Of a DNA stretch of 64,000 bases, positions 21,937 through 33,265 are shown piece by piece (position 1 is the stretch's first letter; every line of letters starts with the position of its first letter). Source of the stretch: Cerrena zonata (lineage: Eukaryota; Basidiomycota; Agaricomycetes; Polyporales; Cerrenaceae); contig JASBNA010000002.1 of the NCBI GenBank assembly GCA_038087015.1, forward strand, positions 1,674,001 to 1,738,000. The letters run 5' to 3'. Under the pieces are notes generated by a model. That model searched no databases. It was given only the letters and a program-made list of their open reading frames with translations, and was not told where the DNA came from. A program made the translations under genes and the position numbers.

Positions 21937-22910
21937 ATGCAGACGATAGAGTCCGGAGTAGGACGAGTCGTCCTCCGATCTCATGGCGAAGATGCCTCCT
22001 TCTCCGAGCTGTCATACAAGTACCCTCTGAAGCTGCTGTCGCCTCAGATTCATGAGAAGAAGACGGCGGTGCTTTATGTGCTTAGTTATGGCGGCGGTTA
22101 GGTTGGAGGGGATACGGTTAAGCTTTCGGTTGAGATACATGATGAGTCGGTGCTTGTTATGTTGACTCAGGTGAGATTCACATGTTGTTATATTTATGTT
22201 CTTGAGGACGGAGGGGAAGGCTAATTTTGTTGTGTGCCTCCAGGGATCGACAAAAGTATTCAAAACGCGCCCGGGACAACGTCTCGCTCGGACACATACC
22301 TCGAGTGAAACAGACCTCACCTCTCAGCACCTAGATGTCCAAGTATCCCCAGGGAGTGCCCTCATTCTCCTCCCAGACCCCGTCACCTGCTTTCGTTCAG
22401 CAAAGTACAACCAGATCCAGAAATTCCACATTGCGGAAGGCTCATCTGCAGTCCTTTTGGATTGGATTACTTCTGGTCGGAAGTCCCTTGGAGAAGAATG
22501 GGTGTTCTCTCGGTACTACAGTCTCAATGAACTCTGGGTCGACGGAAAACGCATCGCTCGAGATCCTCTCCTCCTAGAAGAAGACTCGAATCCCATCGAG
22601 TCTCTTCCCACTCGTACCCTCGAGGACCGACTCAAACCATACTCGTGTTACGCCACGATCCTTATGTACGGTCCCTCTCACTTATCCTATAACACGAAGT
22701 CTAGCTTCGGAATTCAGTGAAATCACGGTATTCCAACAACACTCGAAACCGTCCTTGGTTTGGTCTATCAGCGACATCTGTGAAGGGAAAGGCTCTGTTG
22801 TGCGGGTCGGTGGGGTAGAGACTGAGGACGTGCGGAATTGGATAGGACGCGCACTTAGTCCTTTGGAAAGTGTTGTGGGCAAGGATATCTATCGGAGAGT
22901 GTTTGCGTAA
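21937..22910 (+). CDS. ureD: Urease accessory protein UreD, with an in-frame stop and one apparent frameshift
   Basis: UreD is part of the cytosolic chaperone complex (with UreF and UreG) that inserts nickel into urease. Two exons: 21937-22170 and 22244-22910; about 299 residues when corrected. Family blocks: FSELSYKYPLKLLSP, VLYVLSYGGG, VGGDTVKLSVEI, STKVFKTRPGQR, LLPDPVTCFRSAKYNQIQ, LDWITSGRKSLGEEWVFSRY and VWSISDICEGKGSVVRVGG. Two defects are visible. A TAG at 22099-22101 replaces what should be Leu in SYGGGLVGGD. Near 22672-22677 one extra base, probably in a CCC run, shifts the frame; the last 78 codons then read as family sequence in the new frame. Either this copy is a recent pseudogene or both are sequence errors. 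If real, urease activity would be lost unless another copy exists. Confidence 0.85.
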
Positions 22911-23411
22911 AAGAAGGGTATATATACTGATGGAACTGAAGTGAATCAGCTTGGCACTACGAAAAGTTGTAAGTTGCATGATCATCATGTCCTAATCTAT
23001 TATCTATGTGACTCCTTTGCTCATTCGTACGACGTTGTAGGCAGCGTTGTACAAAATAGCATACTGGCTTGAACCATGTTCTACACGATCCCGAACTCTA
23101 AAACTGAATGACATCAGACCTTCATGGCTAATTCCGTCAGTTCATGATACTTCACGGCTAATCTCAGAAAATGGAATATTCTTCCGAGTCGATCATGTCC
23201 TAAGACGAGCCGCTCTCAGGCGAAGTATTCTCATCGGACTGCTTATCATCACCTTGATGATATGTCCCTCGTGACTATCGCTTACTGGCATATCTCGACA
23301 GGGTGAGACTCCATATCTTTGGAGTTATCCAGATAGGTTATACGGTAGCCCCCACTTCCGTGTGAGCCTATATGAGTGAACTCTGCCTCCGCTCGTATAC
23401 TCGGAGCCACC
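22911..23411. other. Intergenic between ureD and the Dal5-type permease
   Basis: The 501 bp hold the ureD 3' flank and the permease promoter. Open frames here are short and unremarkable. No gene is supported. Confidence 0.4.
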
Positions 23412-25840
23412 ATGTCGTTGAGCTCAGTTACTGACAAGGAGGGTATAACGATGGGCGTCGATGACGTCTCTCAGCCACCACTGTACCAACCAGATGTCGA
23501 TACATCGATGATCGACGAACGGCGTCTCATGCGCAAGATTGACTTGCGTGTGGTTCCATGGCTCGCAGTATTATATCTTCTGAACTTCCTCGATCGCGGA
23601 AATATCGGAAATGCAAGGGTATATCGTATACAGTCTTCTACTCCAACTTAGTGTTCACTTGTCGACTTGCAGCTCTATCACATGCAAGACGATCTTGGCA
23701 TTACAGACAAGCAATACCTGATAGCTTTGACTGTATTCTTCTTCCCGTATTCACTGTTTGAGGTAGGTTCACGATACAACGACAGTATATCAGTGTCTGA
23801 CCATTACATTCTATAGCCACCCAGCAATGTGGCACTCAAACGACTTCGGCCATCGAGGTGGTTGTCATTCATAGTCCTCATATGGGGAATTGTTATGGTA
23901 TCCTTCTAGCCACCAATAAATATAAATGGCTTGCTGATCCCCAACTAGACTCTACATGGCGTGATTACAAACTACGCCGGACTATTAGGTAGGCGGCTAG
24001 TCCGCAACTTCCATACCCTTTTCAATTAATCATGGTTTAGGTTTACGATTTCTTCTCGGTCTTGCTGAAGCCGGTCTATACCCTGGTGTAGTGTTCTACA
24101 TGTCATGGTGAGTGAGAGTCACTCCTCTAAGTGATTTCAAACTCAAGTATCGGGACAGTTGGTATAAACGTACCGAACTTGGCACCCGGGTTGCCGTATT
24201 CTTCTCTTCTGCTACGATAGCTGGTGCTTTCAGTTAGTGTTTCCTGCGCATTGCCTGATCCTGGAATGGTTTGCCGACTAAACCTTTTTTCCGCGTAGGT
24301 GGTCTTCTTGCTGCTGCTATCCACAACATGGATGGTGTCGGTGGCAAGCCTGGTTGGGCCTGGATATTTATCCTGGAAGGTCTGCTTACCGTAATCTGCG
24401 CCATTGCATCATTTTGGATACTGGAGGATTTCCCTGACACTGCAAAGTTCTTGAATGAAACTGAACGTAAGCTCAGACTATTTATTCTCGTAGACTGTAG
24501 AGACTTAATAATTTCAAACAGGTGTCTGGGTCGTGCGGCGTTTACAAAGCGACATGAAGTTCAGTGCCGGTGGAGAACCGTTCAAATTCAAATATGTTTG
24601 GCAGAGTCTGCAAGACTGGAAGACCTGGGTTGCTAGTAAGTCCTTCAACGGTGGCCTCATACAAAAACGTTCACTAAACTCCTCGTTTAGTGGCCATATA
24701 TATGGGATTGTATGTCGTACGCACAATAGAAGGACGGGAAACTCACTCATCTTTGTAGCGATGGTCCATTATTCGCATTCTCCCTATTCACTCCTACAAT
24801 CATAAACCAAGTATGTTTTCTCGATGATATCAAATCCCCTACCTAACTAATTTCTCACATAGCTAGGTAAAGAAAATCGTATTATGTGTAGATGTCAATT
24901 ACTAATGTTTTGGCAGGCTTCCAAGCTACGGCAGCGAATCTCTTATCAGTGCCTGTCTATGCATGGGCATGTATCGTGACAGTTTGTATAGGCTTTTTGG
25001 GTGACCGTATCGGAAACCGAGGGTACATTAATATGTAAGTCTGACTTTTATTTTAACAAATAAGCTGTTTGACTCTCCCCAGGGTACTCTTCGGTACTGG
25101 TATGCATTCTCCACACTTTTACCGGACTTAAAGTTAACGCGATTTGCATAGGTTTGGTCGGGTACATAATTCTCATAGCATCGACCAACCCTTCATTGTC
25201 ATACTTTGCAGTATATCTTGCAGCATCGTGAGTTTGCTTTGATCGCTCACGAGCTTGAGCTGACACGAACTTTTCAGGTCAATTTATCCCACTATTCGTG
25301 AGCAAATCCTATCATTCCTATGCCGCACTAATCATAATTAATCAAATTCGCTATAGCCAATTCAGTGTATGTGCATCTCTTATCTCCAAAGACAGAAACC
25401 ATCTCATGAAAGTTTATAGAGCTTGGGTATCAAGTAATGTCGAAGGTTCATACAAGAGAAGCGCAACCTTCGGAATGGCCATAGGTTGGGGAAATCTCAA
25501 CGGTGCCGTTACATCTAACGTGGTACGCAGTCATTATTCACGATATCTAGAATCCGAAATATGACCATACTATTCCCAGTATCGAGCAGTCGATAAACCA
25601 TGGTACCGACTTGGACATGGGATTGTCCTAGCCTACATTGCTATTGGGTTCTTCAGTTCTCTGCTATTTCTCCTTTTGCTACGGAGAGAAAACGCCCTTC
25701 GAGACGCAGGCCATCGAGATGAGGTTATTGAAGGTGTGGATAGCAAACATGCTCACGAGCGGAACGGTCAGTTCGAGAGCGTTGAGGCGGCACGTATGGA
25801 GAAAGGTGATCTATGGAGCGGATTCCGCTATACATTGTGA
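23412..25840 (+). CDS. MFS transporter of the anion:cation symporter (Dal5/Tna1-like) family, 506 aa
   Basis: Plasma-membrane permease of the family that takes up allantoate, ureidosuccinate, nicotinate and similar organic anions; the substrate cannot be told from sequence. I model 18 exons: 23412-23618, 23673-23762, 23817-23897, 23949-23988, 24041-24107, 24159-24232, 24299-24466, 24522-24635, 24691-24709, 24759-24810, 24863-24866, 24917-25034, 25083-25099, 25152-25227, 25278-25297, 25357-25366, 25420-25522 and 25580-25840. The sum is divisible by three with no stop. Motifs: RKIDLRVVPWLAVLYLLNFL, RGNIGNARLYHM, GLRFLLGLAEAGLYPGVVFY, SCWYKRTELGTRVA, WIFILEGL, NVEGSYKRSATFGMAIGWGN. About 12 membrane segments are expected. 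Exon 11 is only 4 nt and supplies the Leu-Gly of NQLGFQAT. The neighbour is ureD. Confidence 0.88.
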
Positions 25841-26161
25841 TGTATATCAGAGAAAGGCTCCTCGTTGTACTATCTGACGAATGATACAAATGACAAGACA
25901 GAAGTTCAAACTTAAGACAACATACCATGTCGAGAACGCATTTGTTGACTGTTCTAATCGGGGCAAGTGTAATCTACATTACGGCGGGACACATATCGTA
26001 TCGTTTCCTTCATGATCCACAGCACACTCGGAGAAGAAAATGCAAGACTCATGATACATCGTAAATTAGATTAAAGTGAGCAGAGAGGGGTAGCTTTAAG
26101 ATACAAAAATGCAACGAGTGTGGATAGCAACCATGACAGACTAAAAGCAAAAAGGTACCAA
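25841..26161. other. Intergenic between convergent genes
   Basis: The 321 bp between the permease stop (+) and the YTA12 stop (-) hold both 3' flanks. Nothing else is recognised. Confidence 0.45.
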
Positions 26162-28778
26162 CTATAGTCGGGGATCGTCACGTATCGGTGTAGCGGCGGG
26201 TGTAGGAGCAATGTCTGCAGGAGGCATCTCTTCTAATGGCGGAGGTGCACTCCGTTCTTGCTTACGGTTCTCGTCTAGCCACTTGTCCATGTCGTCCTTA
26301 CGGTTGGCAAATGGTCGTTGGCCGAGAAGGTTGATCATGTCCTCACTAGAAGTCAACAGTAAGAATGGTTTCATTTTAGGATAAAGTAAGAATGCAAGGC
26401 GTACCGAATGATGACCTCCTTCTCTAGAAGGAGCTTAGCAACCTTCTCAACGTCATCCTTGTGCTTCGTCAGAAGCTCCTTTGTCCGGAGATGAGCAGTA
26501 CTATGAAGGGTTGCGTCAGATGAAAGACTAGTTACGACAAAGATGGAACTTACATGATCATCTTCCTCACTTCGTTATCAAGCATCTCGCCGGTCTTCTC
26601 ACTGAATGGTTTTTGCCACGCCTCCTGAGTGGCCTGGCTTCCACCGTAGCTGACGGGACCAACAACTGCGTTCATACCATAGTTGGCGACAGCTTCGAAC
26701 GCCATCCGGGTGATCTTCTGAAGATCATCCTGAGCACCAGTGGTAATGTTCTCAGTACCGAAGAAGATTTCCTCCGATACACGACCACCAAGGGTCATGC
26801 ATATCCGGTCAAGCATCTGAGGCGTTGAGAGCAAGTAACGGTCGGGAGGAAGATACTTTTGAGAATATAGGGGTCAATAAGAGGTCATTTTTTGGCGACT
26901 GATATGACATACCTGAGCATATCCTAATGCACCAACACCTCGAGGGATGATACTGACTTTCAGCAGAGGATCAGCGTGTTCGAGGAACCAACCACAAATG
27001 GCATGGCCGGCTTCGTGGTAGGCAACAGTCTTCTTCTCGTCCGGACTAAGCACCCTGCTCTTCCTTTCTAATCCAACGATGACTCGTTCAATGGCACTCT
27101 CGAAGTCCGATTCTTCCACATACTCGTGACTGTTACGCGCGGCGTGGAGAGCCGCCTCGTTACAAACATTCGCAATATCAGCACCAGAGAAACCGGGTGT
27201 CAACACGGCAAGCTTGTGTGCGAAGGTATCACCTTCGGGCAGTGCGGAGGAGAGTCGTAGAGGTTTAAGGTGGACCGTGAATATTGACTTTCTTCCACTG
27301 ACGTCAGGACGGTCGATAGCGATGTGTCTGTCAAACCGTCCAGGTCGCATAAGAGCAGGATCCAGGACATCCGGACGATTGGTACCAGCGAGCACAACGA
27401 CGTGCTCTGTTGTACCGAAACCGTCCATCTCAACCAGAAGCTGGTTAAGGGTCTGTTCTCGCTCGTCACTCCCACCCATAGACGACTTGGAGCTACGTTT
27501 CCGACCAATGGCATCGATTTCATCGACGAAAATGATACTCGGTGCATTCTTCTTGGCAGACGCAAAAAGGTCACGAACACGCGATGAACCAACACCAACA
27601 AACATCTCCACGAATTCGGAACCGGAAACGGAGAAGAAAGGTACATTGGCTTCACCAGCGGTGGCTTTCGCCAACAAGGTTTTACCAGTACCCGGAGGAC
27701 CTGATAGAATAGCACCCCGAGGAATCTTCGCACCAAGTTTCTCATAACGTGCGGGCTCTTTGAGGAACGAGACAAATTCCATAATCTCGGTCTTCGCTTC
27801 GTCCATACCAGCGACATCTTTGAACTTCACTTTGATATCGGTGTCCTTGTTGAACAGCTTCGCTCGGCTCTTGCCCATACTGAAGATACCTCCTCCACCT
27901 CCGGCACCGCCACTTGCTCTCCGCGATAAATAGAATAGGAGACCCGCAAACAGAAGGGTAGGACCAAAGTTGAGAAGATAATTGGAAGCCGGAACTTCTT
28001 CATGATAAGCAACAGGAATGCGCTCTTGTGAAGGAATACCGAGCTCCTTCTGGGCCTCATCAAGCTTCCGTTCGAATGCCTCGACCGAGCCTATTGAGAA
28101 ATAGTAGTCGCCTCCTCCGGCGGGTGCGGTAGGATACATAGTACCTGTTGCATTTGAGTGCAGCTTGACCCGTACCTTTGAGCGGTTTACAACGACGAGT
28201 TTGTCAACCAAACCCTTTTCGAGGAAAGCGGTGCGGAATTCTTGCCAGGTGATTTCACGAGACGAAGGACTCGCTGAGTTTGACAAGGCATAGAAGATGG
28301 CAGCAGTGGTGGCAAGGAGAGCCAATTGATTTGCACCGAGCCCGCCGTTGTTATTTCCGCCTGGTGGAGGAGCTTGCTTCTTCTGGTTATTTGAAGAGTC
28401 TTCCGACTTAGACTCCTCCTGCTGAGGTTGCTGCCTCTGCTGTGAGTGATACCGTTGGAAAAAGCCTTCTAACCCCTTGAGAGGGTCCTCCCTCTTGTCT
28501 GCATCCGCCTTGACATCCTTCTTCTCATCTACCTCCCTCTCAGGTTCCTTCCCTTGCTCATCCGACTTTGATTGCTTATTCGAATCATTGTCTTGCTTTG
28601 GCTGGTTGTCTGATGGTGTTGCGTACAACCTAGACCATGCTGGCCTACTGTTGTATCTTGGTAGATGTGCTATGCGTCGAGTAGCAAGGCCCGAAGCACG
28701 CAGAGAACGAGGAATCATGAGAGTAGAGGAAGAGTTGTAAGTGTCCACCCAGGTCCGCCACGGCGAATACGAATACAT
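26162..28778 (-). CDS. YTA12: YTA12/AFG3L2 mitochondrial m-AAA protease subunit, 815 aa
   Basis: ATP-dependent zinc metalloprotease of the mitochondrial inner membrane, active side in the matrix; degrades unassembled membrane proteins and matures others. Four exons: 28778-26913, 26855-26554, 26500-26405 and 26345-26162. Order of domains: mitochondrial presequence rich in Arg/Ser; a charged Lys/Glu/Gln linker; two membrane segments flanking an intermembrane domain; AAA+ module with Walker A GPPGTGKT (near residue 360), Walker [15 protein letters not shown] (near 415) and the second region of homology ([10 protein letters not shown]); and peptidase motif HEAGH at residues 588-592. The C-terminal helices are encoded by the last exons. 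Two start codons are possible (28778, or 28718 at [10 protein letters not shown]); the second would put the presequence at the very N-terminus. No disruption is seen. Confidence 0.95.
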
Positions 28779-28996
28779 CCAAGCCGGCCAGATGACTAAC
28801 TCCTAACCCTAGCTTAGGAGTCCAGCCTTACAGTGACGCGGCTTTGCCCGACACACTACGCATTATGGGCGCCTGTGAACATGTTTGATGGTGGCCATGA
28901 AGTGCAATACCTAAACTTGATTTTGGACCTTCATTTGGTTTCGTTGCTCCTTAACCTCTTCCATGCTGAGGTCCATGGGCTCCGAACCCATAGCGC
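28779..28996. promoter_or_regulatory. Divergent promoter region YTA12/mitochondrial PP2C
   Basis: The 218 bp between two divergent start codons of genes for mitochondrial proteins include, next to the PP2C start, two upstream ATGs and an imperfect hairpin. No TATA box is evident. Confidence 0.5.
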
Positions 28997-29000
28997 ATGG
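28961..29000 (+). repeat. Imperfect inverted repeat over the PP2C start codon
   Basis: Outer arms CCATGC (28961-28966) and GCATGG (28995-29000) pair; inside them ATGGG (28975-28979) and CCCAT (28987-28991) pair around a 7-base loop. The PP2C start codon lies in the right outer arm. In RNA this could form a hairpin at the start site. The inner part resembles a tRNA anticodon arm by chance; no cloverleaf can be completed. Confidence 0.4.
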
Positions 29001-29052
29001 CTCTACGTTTACTACAATCCTCCGTGTTACGCAATCACTCAAAATATCATAA
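28963..29052 (+). promoter_or_regulatory. Upstream ORF overlapping the PP2C start codon
   Basis: An ATG at 28963 (and another in frame at 28975) opens a 29-codon frame that ends with TAA at 29050-29052, beyond the main ATG at 28997 and out of frame with it. If transcripts start upstream of 28963, this would reduce initiation at the PP2C start. The transcription start is unknown. Confidence 0.35.
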
Positions 29053-30561
29053 CTCCTCAAAATCGGTCCTCCGCGCGAATTACCATGATTATCTCCGCTT
29101 CGCTACACCAGGTTGGAGACATTACGATCTCACAATTACATGACGTTGATCGAATTCTCGCTTGACAGGAGGTGCAGGACGAGTGCCATTATACAACCCG
29201 AAAATAATTGGTGTTGCTTCAACTAGAGGCAATCGAAGGTAGTCTCCATTACCGTGAAGTGCAACAGAGTGGCTTATAACAGAACTCACAGTTACCAAGA
29301 GGATTTCTTTTCATATGCCGCTTTGTCGCTAAATCCGGAAGAACTACAACTAACATTGAAGAAAGCACATCACTACGATTGGGATCCATCATACCTTCCT
29401 CCTGCCTTAGCTCGTCAACTGCTCTTTGTAGGCATTTACGATGGGCATGGCGGCTCTACAGTGTCACAATTCTTACGATTGGAATTACATGGTCTATTTG
29501 AGTCTGCACACAAGTCCCAGGTGCCGGATGTATTCGCGTGGGCGAAGGAACAGGATGGATACTTCCGTCGGTTTAAGGGTGGTGCGATAGCACCCTGGAT
29601 ACACCCAGAAAAACCAGAAGCAAAACGCGATCTAGATTTGGAGGCCAGAGCAACTCTGACGTTCTTCGAGGTTAGTTTGAATCCAGTCGACATTATTGTC
29701 TGGTTACCTAATGAATATGTGTCTATTTACTAGGTCGACAAAGCATTACAGACCGAGTCTGTAGCTCATGAATGTGGAGCTACTGCTTCGGTTGTGCTAT
29801 TACAGTCACTGGACTGTCCACCACCTCTAGTCTTCTCGTCTGAGAAAGTAGCATTGACAGTTGCCCATGTAGGGTAAGTACGTGGATCTTCGCTCTAGAC
29901 TGTATATCTAATCATATAATTTTTAGTGACACGCGCGTGTTGCTTACTTCAACAGAAAATGGCATTGTCTTACCCTTGACCGAGAAACACCATGCAGATG
30001 CTCGAGTTGAAGCCGTTCGCTTACGTCGGATGATGGGCAGCGGGCTCATCACAGATTCCTTCGGAGAAGCAAGGTGGATGGGTGCATTAGAGAATACACG
30101 GAGGTTAGTGGATATAATGAGTTCACATACTGAGTATGCTGACGAAGGATTCATCTAGTCTTGGTGACTTGAAGTACAAGCCGCTCGGCGTTACACCTGA
30201 ACCACAAGTTAAAACATTGATCTTAGATGGTACGCTCATTATTCGCCGCTTTTCTCATAAGTATTCGTCTAATCAAAGTTTAGGCCCCAAACACTCACAT
30301 GTAACTCTGGTGTCTGATGGCGTAACTTCATGCGTGTCAGATGAAGAAATTTCTGATTTGGCTAGAGGAGCACATACACCCAAAGACGCTGCGCAAAAGA
30401 TTCTGTCATACGCAGAAGAGATGGGCTCTCAGGACAATCTGACAGCTCTCGTAATCCCCCTCGCCGGATGGGGTAAGATTCAAGGAGATGATCGTACCAA
30501 AGAGCTCAGAGAGTACCGCCGCGAACAGATGATTGGGACCGAACGTCAACGACGGATGTGA
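28997..30561 (+). CDS. PTC6: Mitochondrial PP2C-type protein phosphatase (PTC6-like), 412 aa
   Basis: Mg/Mn-dependent Ser/Thr phosphatase; yeast Ptc6 is mitochondrial and linked to mitophagy and pyruvate dehydrogenase control. Seven exons: 28997-29111, 29169-29238, 29283-29670, 29734-29873, 29927-30103, 30159-30229 and 30284-30561. The first exon encodes a typical presequence (MALRLLQSSVLRNHSKYH) rich in Leu, Arg and Ser with no acids. PP2C motifs in order: GNRRTHSYQEDFF, GIYDGHGGSTVS (metal-binding Asp and Gly), GDTRVLL, SLGDLKYK, VTLVSDGVTSCVSDEE and SQDNLTALVI (last metal-binding Asp). All junctions keep frame. It is divergent from YTA12, also mitochondrial. Assignment to PTC6 rather than another mitochondrial PP2C is from overall pattern. 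Confidence 0.85.
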
Positions 30562-30731
30562 ACTCTGGCCCGTTACCTCTATATTCTCGTAATGTTCTTG
30601 ACATGCATATCAACTACACCTTATTGCATCAGGATTCCGTTAGTTTACATATCTATCCTACAGAACTACAATGCTTAGACACTGCATCTTGATTTCATTT
30701 CATTCACCATCTTGTAGGTCGATACCAAACC

Positions 30732-33265
30732 CTAAATTTGTGCCGCAGCATGTCCATCAGCTCGAGGGTCTGAACCAGCAGCCCATACAGTTCTGCCACT
30801 GGGATCATTGATCTTCTGGATGATCTGGCCTCGTCCGAGCATACTCCTAGCAAAGCCAGCAGCACGACGGGCATCATGCCCCATGGCTAGAAGGTTCAAT
30901 ACATAAGTGTCACGGTTATCTGTCGGAACCAGCCACACATACCCTTTAACTCCTCGAGTACCTCATCTGGAATACCTTCCTCAATATACACTTCACTGTT
31001 GATGTCTCCTGCTTGGCCAGTCTGTTGGCTCTGAGTCTCAGGGCTGCCAGCGGAAATACAAAATCGAGGCGCATCAAGTGCGGCCTGGGGTGTGAATCCA
31101 CGGAGCATGTTCAATAAGACCTGGACATGACCTTGAGGCTAAGAGAGGCACGTTGAAGGTAATGAGCAAAAATTTGTATTGTCTTCACTAACAGTCAAAG
31201 TGAAGAGCGTACCTGCATAAATCCTCCCATCACGCCGTAACTCAGGAACAATTCATCTCGTCGAAGTGCCATAGCCGGGATAATAGTGTGATAGGGTCGT
31301 TTGTTACCCTGCAACAAAAGAGTGATCTATGAATGGGCGGTTCCTAGTGATTGACAGGAGGACGTACGGCTAAGGCGTTAGGGTGGCCTGGCGTAAGGTT
31401 GAAGTTGGATCCACGGTTCTGGAGCGTGAATCCGCATCCCTTTGGGATTGCTGTATATCCACCGAAGGTTTTGACATCGTTAAGATATCTGTGATGGTTA
31501 ATCTTCACTCACCTCCCGTTCCAAACCCAGCATAGTTACTCTGGATGTAACTGCAGGCATTTCCCCATTGGTCGACGACGGAGAAGTACACGGTGTCAGA
31601 AGAGTTGACGGGATTCCCCTGTGGCAAACGTCATATCAGAGTTGGTGGCTATCTTGGTGGGTCATTCTGGAACGTACGTGAACGACGTTGGGGTTGGTTT
31701 TCGTCGGATCGAAAAGCTTCGCGCGGGAAGCCAGATATTCTTTGCTCAAGAGTTCTTTCACAGGAATGTGGTGGACATCGGGATCAGTCACATAATATTG
31801 ACTATCTAGAGGGAAATAAGCCCATAACTCAGAAAATTGGGTTGATAAAATGTCTTACCCGCGAACGCCAATCTATAATAAACAGAGGTCAGTATATAGT
31901 TTGTATGCTTCGTATTTAAACTTACCGCAGCGCCTCAATAAGGGTGTGCAGGTACGGAGCTGAGTTGTGCTCTAGCTCAATGAGAGACTTTATTTTACCC
32001 TGATCCTCGATGTTATCGAGTATACCCAAAGCAAGGAGAGCGGTTATTCCTGAGCCCAAATTTATATCTCGGTTATGCAACAATTGAGAAAATCAAATAT
32101 ACCTTGTCCGTTGGGAGGGCACTGAACGATATCTGTAAGCGGTATCTGAAGGTGAGCATTGGCTACATTAACTCACCTCGTATACTGTAACCTCATCACT
32201 GAAGGTATACTTGATAGGCTCGACGAATGTCGTCTCGTGTTTGGCGAGATCCTCAAGTTCTATTACACCACCTTTGCTTTGAATTAGCTCAACGATAGCT
32301 TCTGCGACACGTCCCTTGTAAAACCCGTCTTTGCCATGTTCTGCAACAGAACGGAAGGTTTTCGCAAGGTTTGGAAGCTGGATAATTTCTCCAGGTCGTG
32401 GTGCTTTTCCGTTAAGGAGCATCTCATCGCCATTGGGTGATGCTGTTTGAAGTAGCCGCTCCGATCGCATCCACTGGGTCCCAAAGCTGAGTCAGGGCCG
32501 TGGAAACTTAGACATACTGAACGACATACGGAGTAGCCGTTTATTTCGGTGACAGGCACGCTAAGGAATACAGTAAGCATCCATAATCAGGCTGTGGCTG
32601 CGAATAATCACCCTTCCTCGGCAAGTCGTATTGCAGGTGCGAGAACATCGGCGATGGTCAGGCTACCACCTCCCAATTTCTCGACAGTATCAACCCAAGC
32701 GGCAGCAGCACCTAAGACGCGGCATCAATCGGCCGTCATATAGCGAGAGAAAAGGGCTTACCAGGGACAGTGACAGAGTTCAGATTAGTTCCTGGAATGC
32801 TGTTACCTTCAAGGCCGAGAGAGCGAACATAATCGATAGTCAGCTTGGCCGGGGAATGTCCGGAGCCATTCAATGCTTTCACTTCCTTGGTCTTTGCATC
32901 ATAGAAAAGACAGAAGGCATCTCTACACGATATGCACTTTTTAAACTATATAACCTGTTGCATAAATATAGAAAGCATACCCTCCGATGCCACAGCAGCT
33001 AGGTTCCGTTACATTTAGAGCTGCAGAAGTTGCAACCGCGGCGTCCGCTAAAAATCGCACATTTGATGTCAGAGTTTGGTCAGCTATGCCCAGACTTGCA
33101 CATACCGGCATTTCCACCCTTTCTAAGGATTTCAAGACCGGCTTCCGTGGCTAGGGGCTGTGAAGATGACACAACTCCCTTGGTACCATACACAACCGAT
33201 CGTCTGCTTGGGAACCTCTGGAGTACGATCTCGGGTCGATCAACCTTGTCCCAATCTACTTTCAT
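30732..33265 (-). CDS. Gamma-glutamyltranspeptidase-like hydrolase, 578 aa
   Basis: Ntn-type enzyme family that cleaves gamma-glutamyl bonds, for example in glutathione. Fifteen exons: 33265-33106, 33047-32981, 32922-32762, 32711-32612, 32560-32530, 32473-32177, 32121-32103, 32049-31926, 31872-31859, 31805-31678, 31618-31513, 31450-31368, 31308-31213, 31138-30943 and 30886-30732; the sum is divisible by three. Motifs: [76 protein letters not shown], then the self-cleavage region with likely nucleophile Thr376 in [14 protein letters not shown], and [18 protein letters not shown]. There is no signal peptide or membrane anchor, unlike secreted GGTs; this and the N-terminal block match the bacterial YwrD-like branch. 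A cytosolic role is inferred. Substrate is not certain. Confidence 0.88.

Noticed and set aside
28961..29000. tRNA-like arm (5-bp stem with 7-base loop)
   Set aside because: No acceptor stem, D arm or T arm can be built around it; it overlaps a protein start codon.
32146..32176. 31-nt intron in the GGT-like gene
   Set aside because: The next AG gives a 55-nt intron and the expected YECPPNGQG motif, so the tiny intron is unnecessary.
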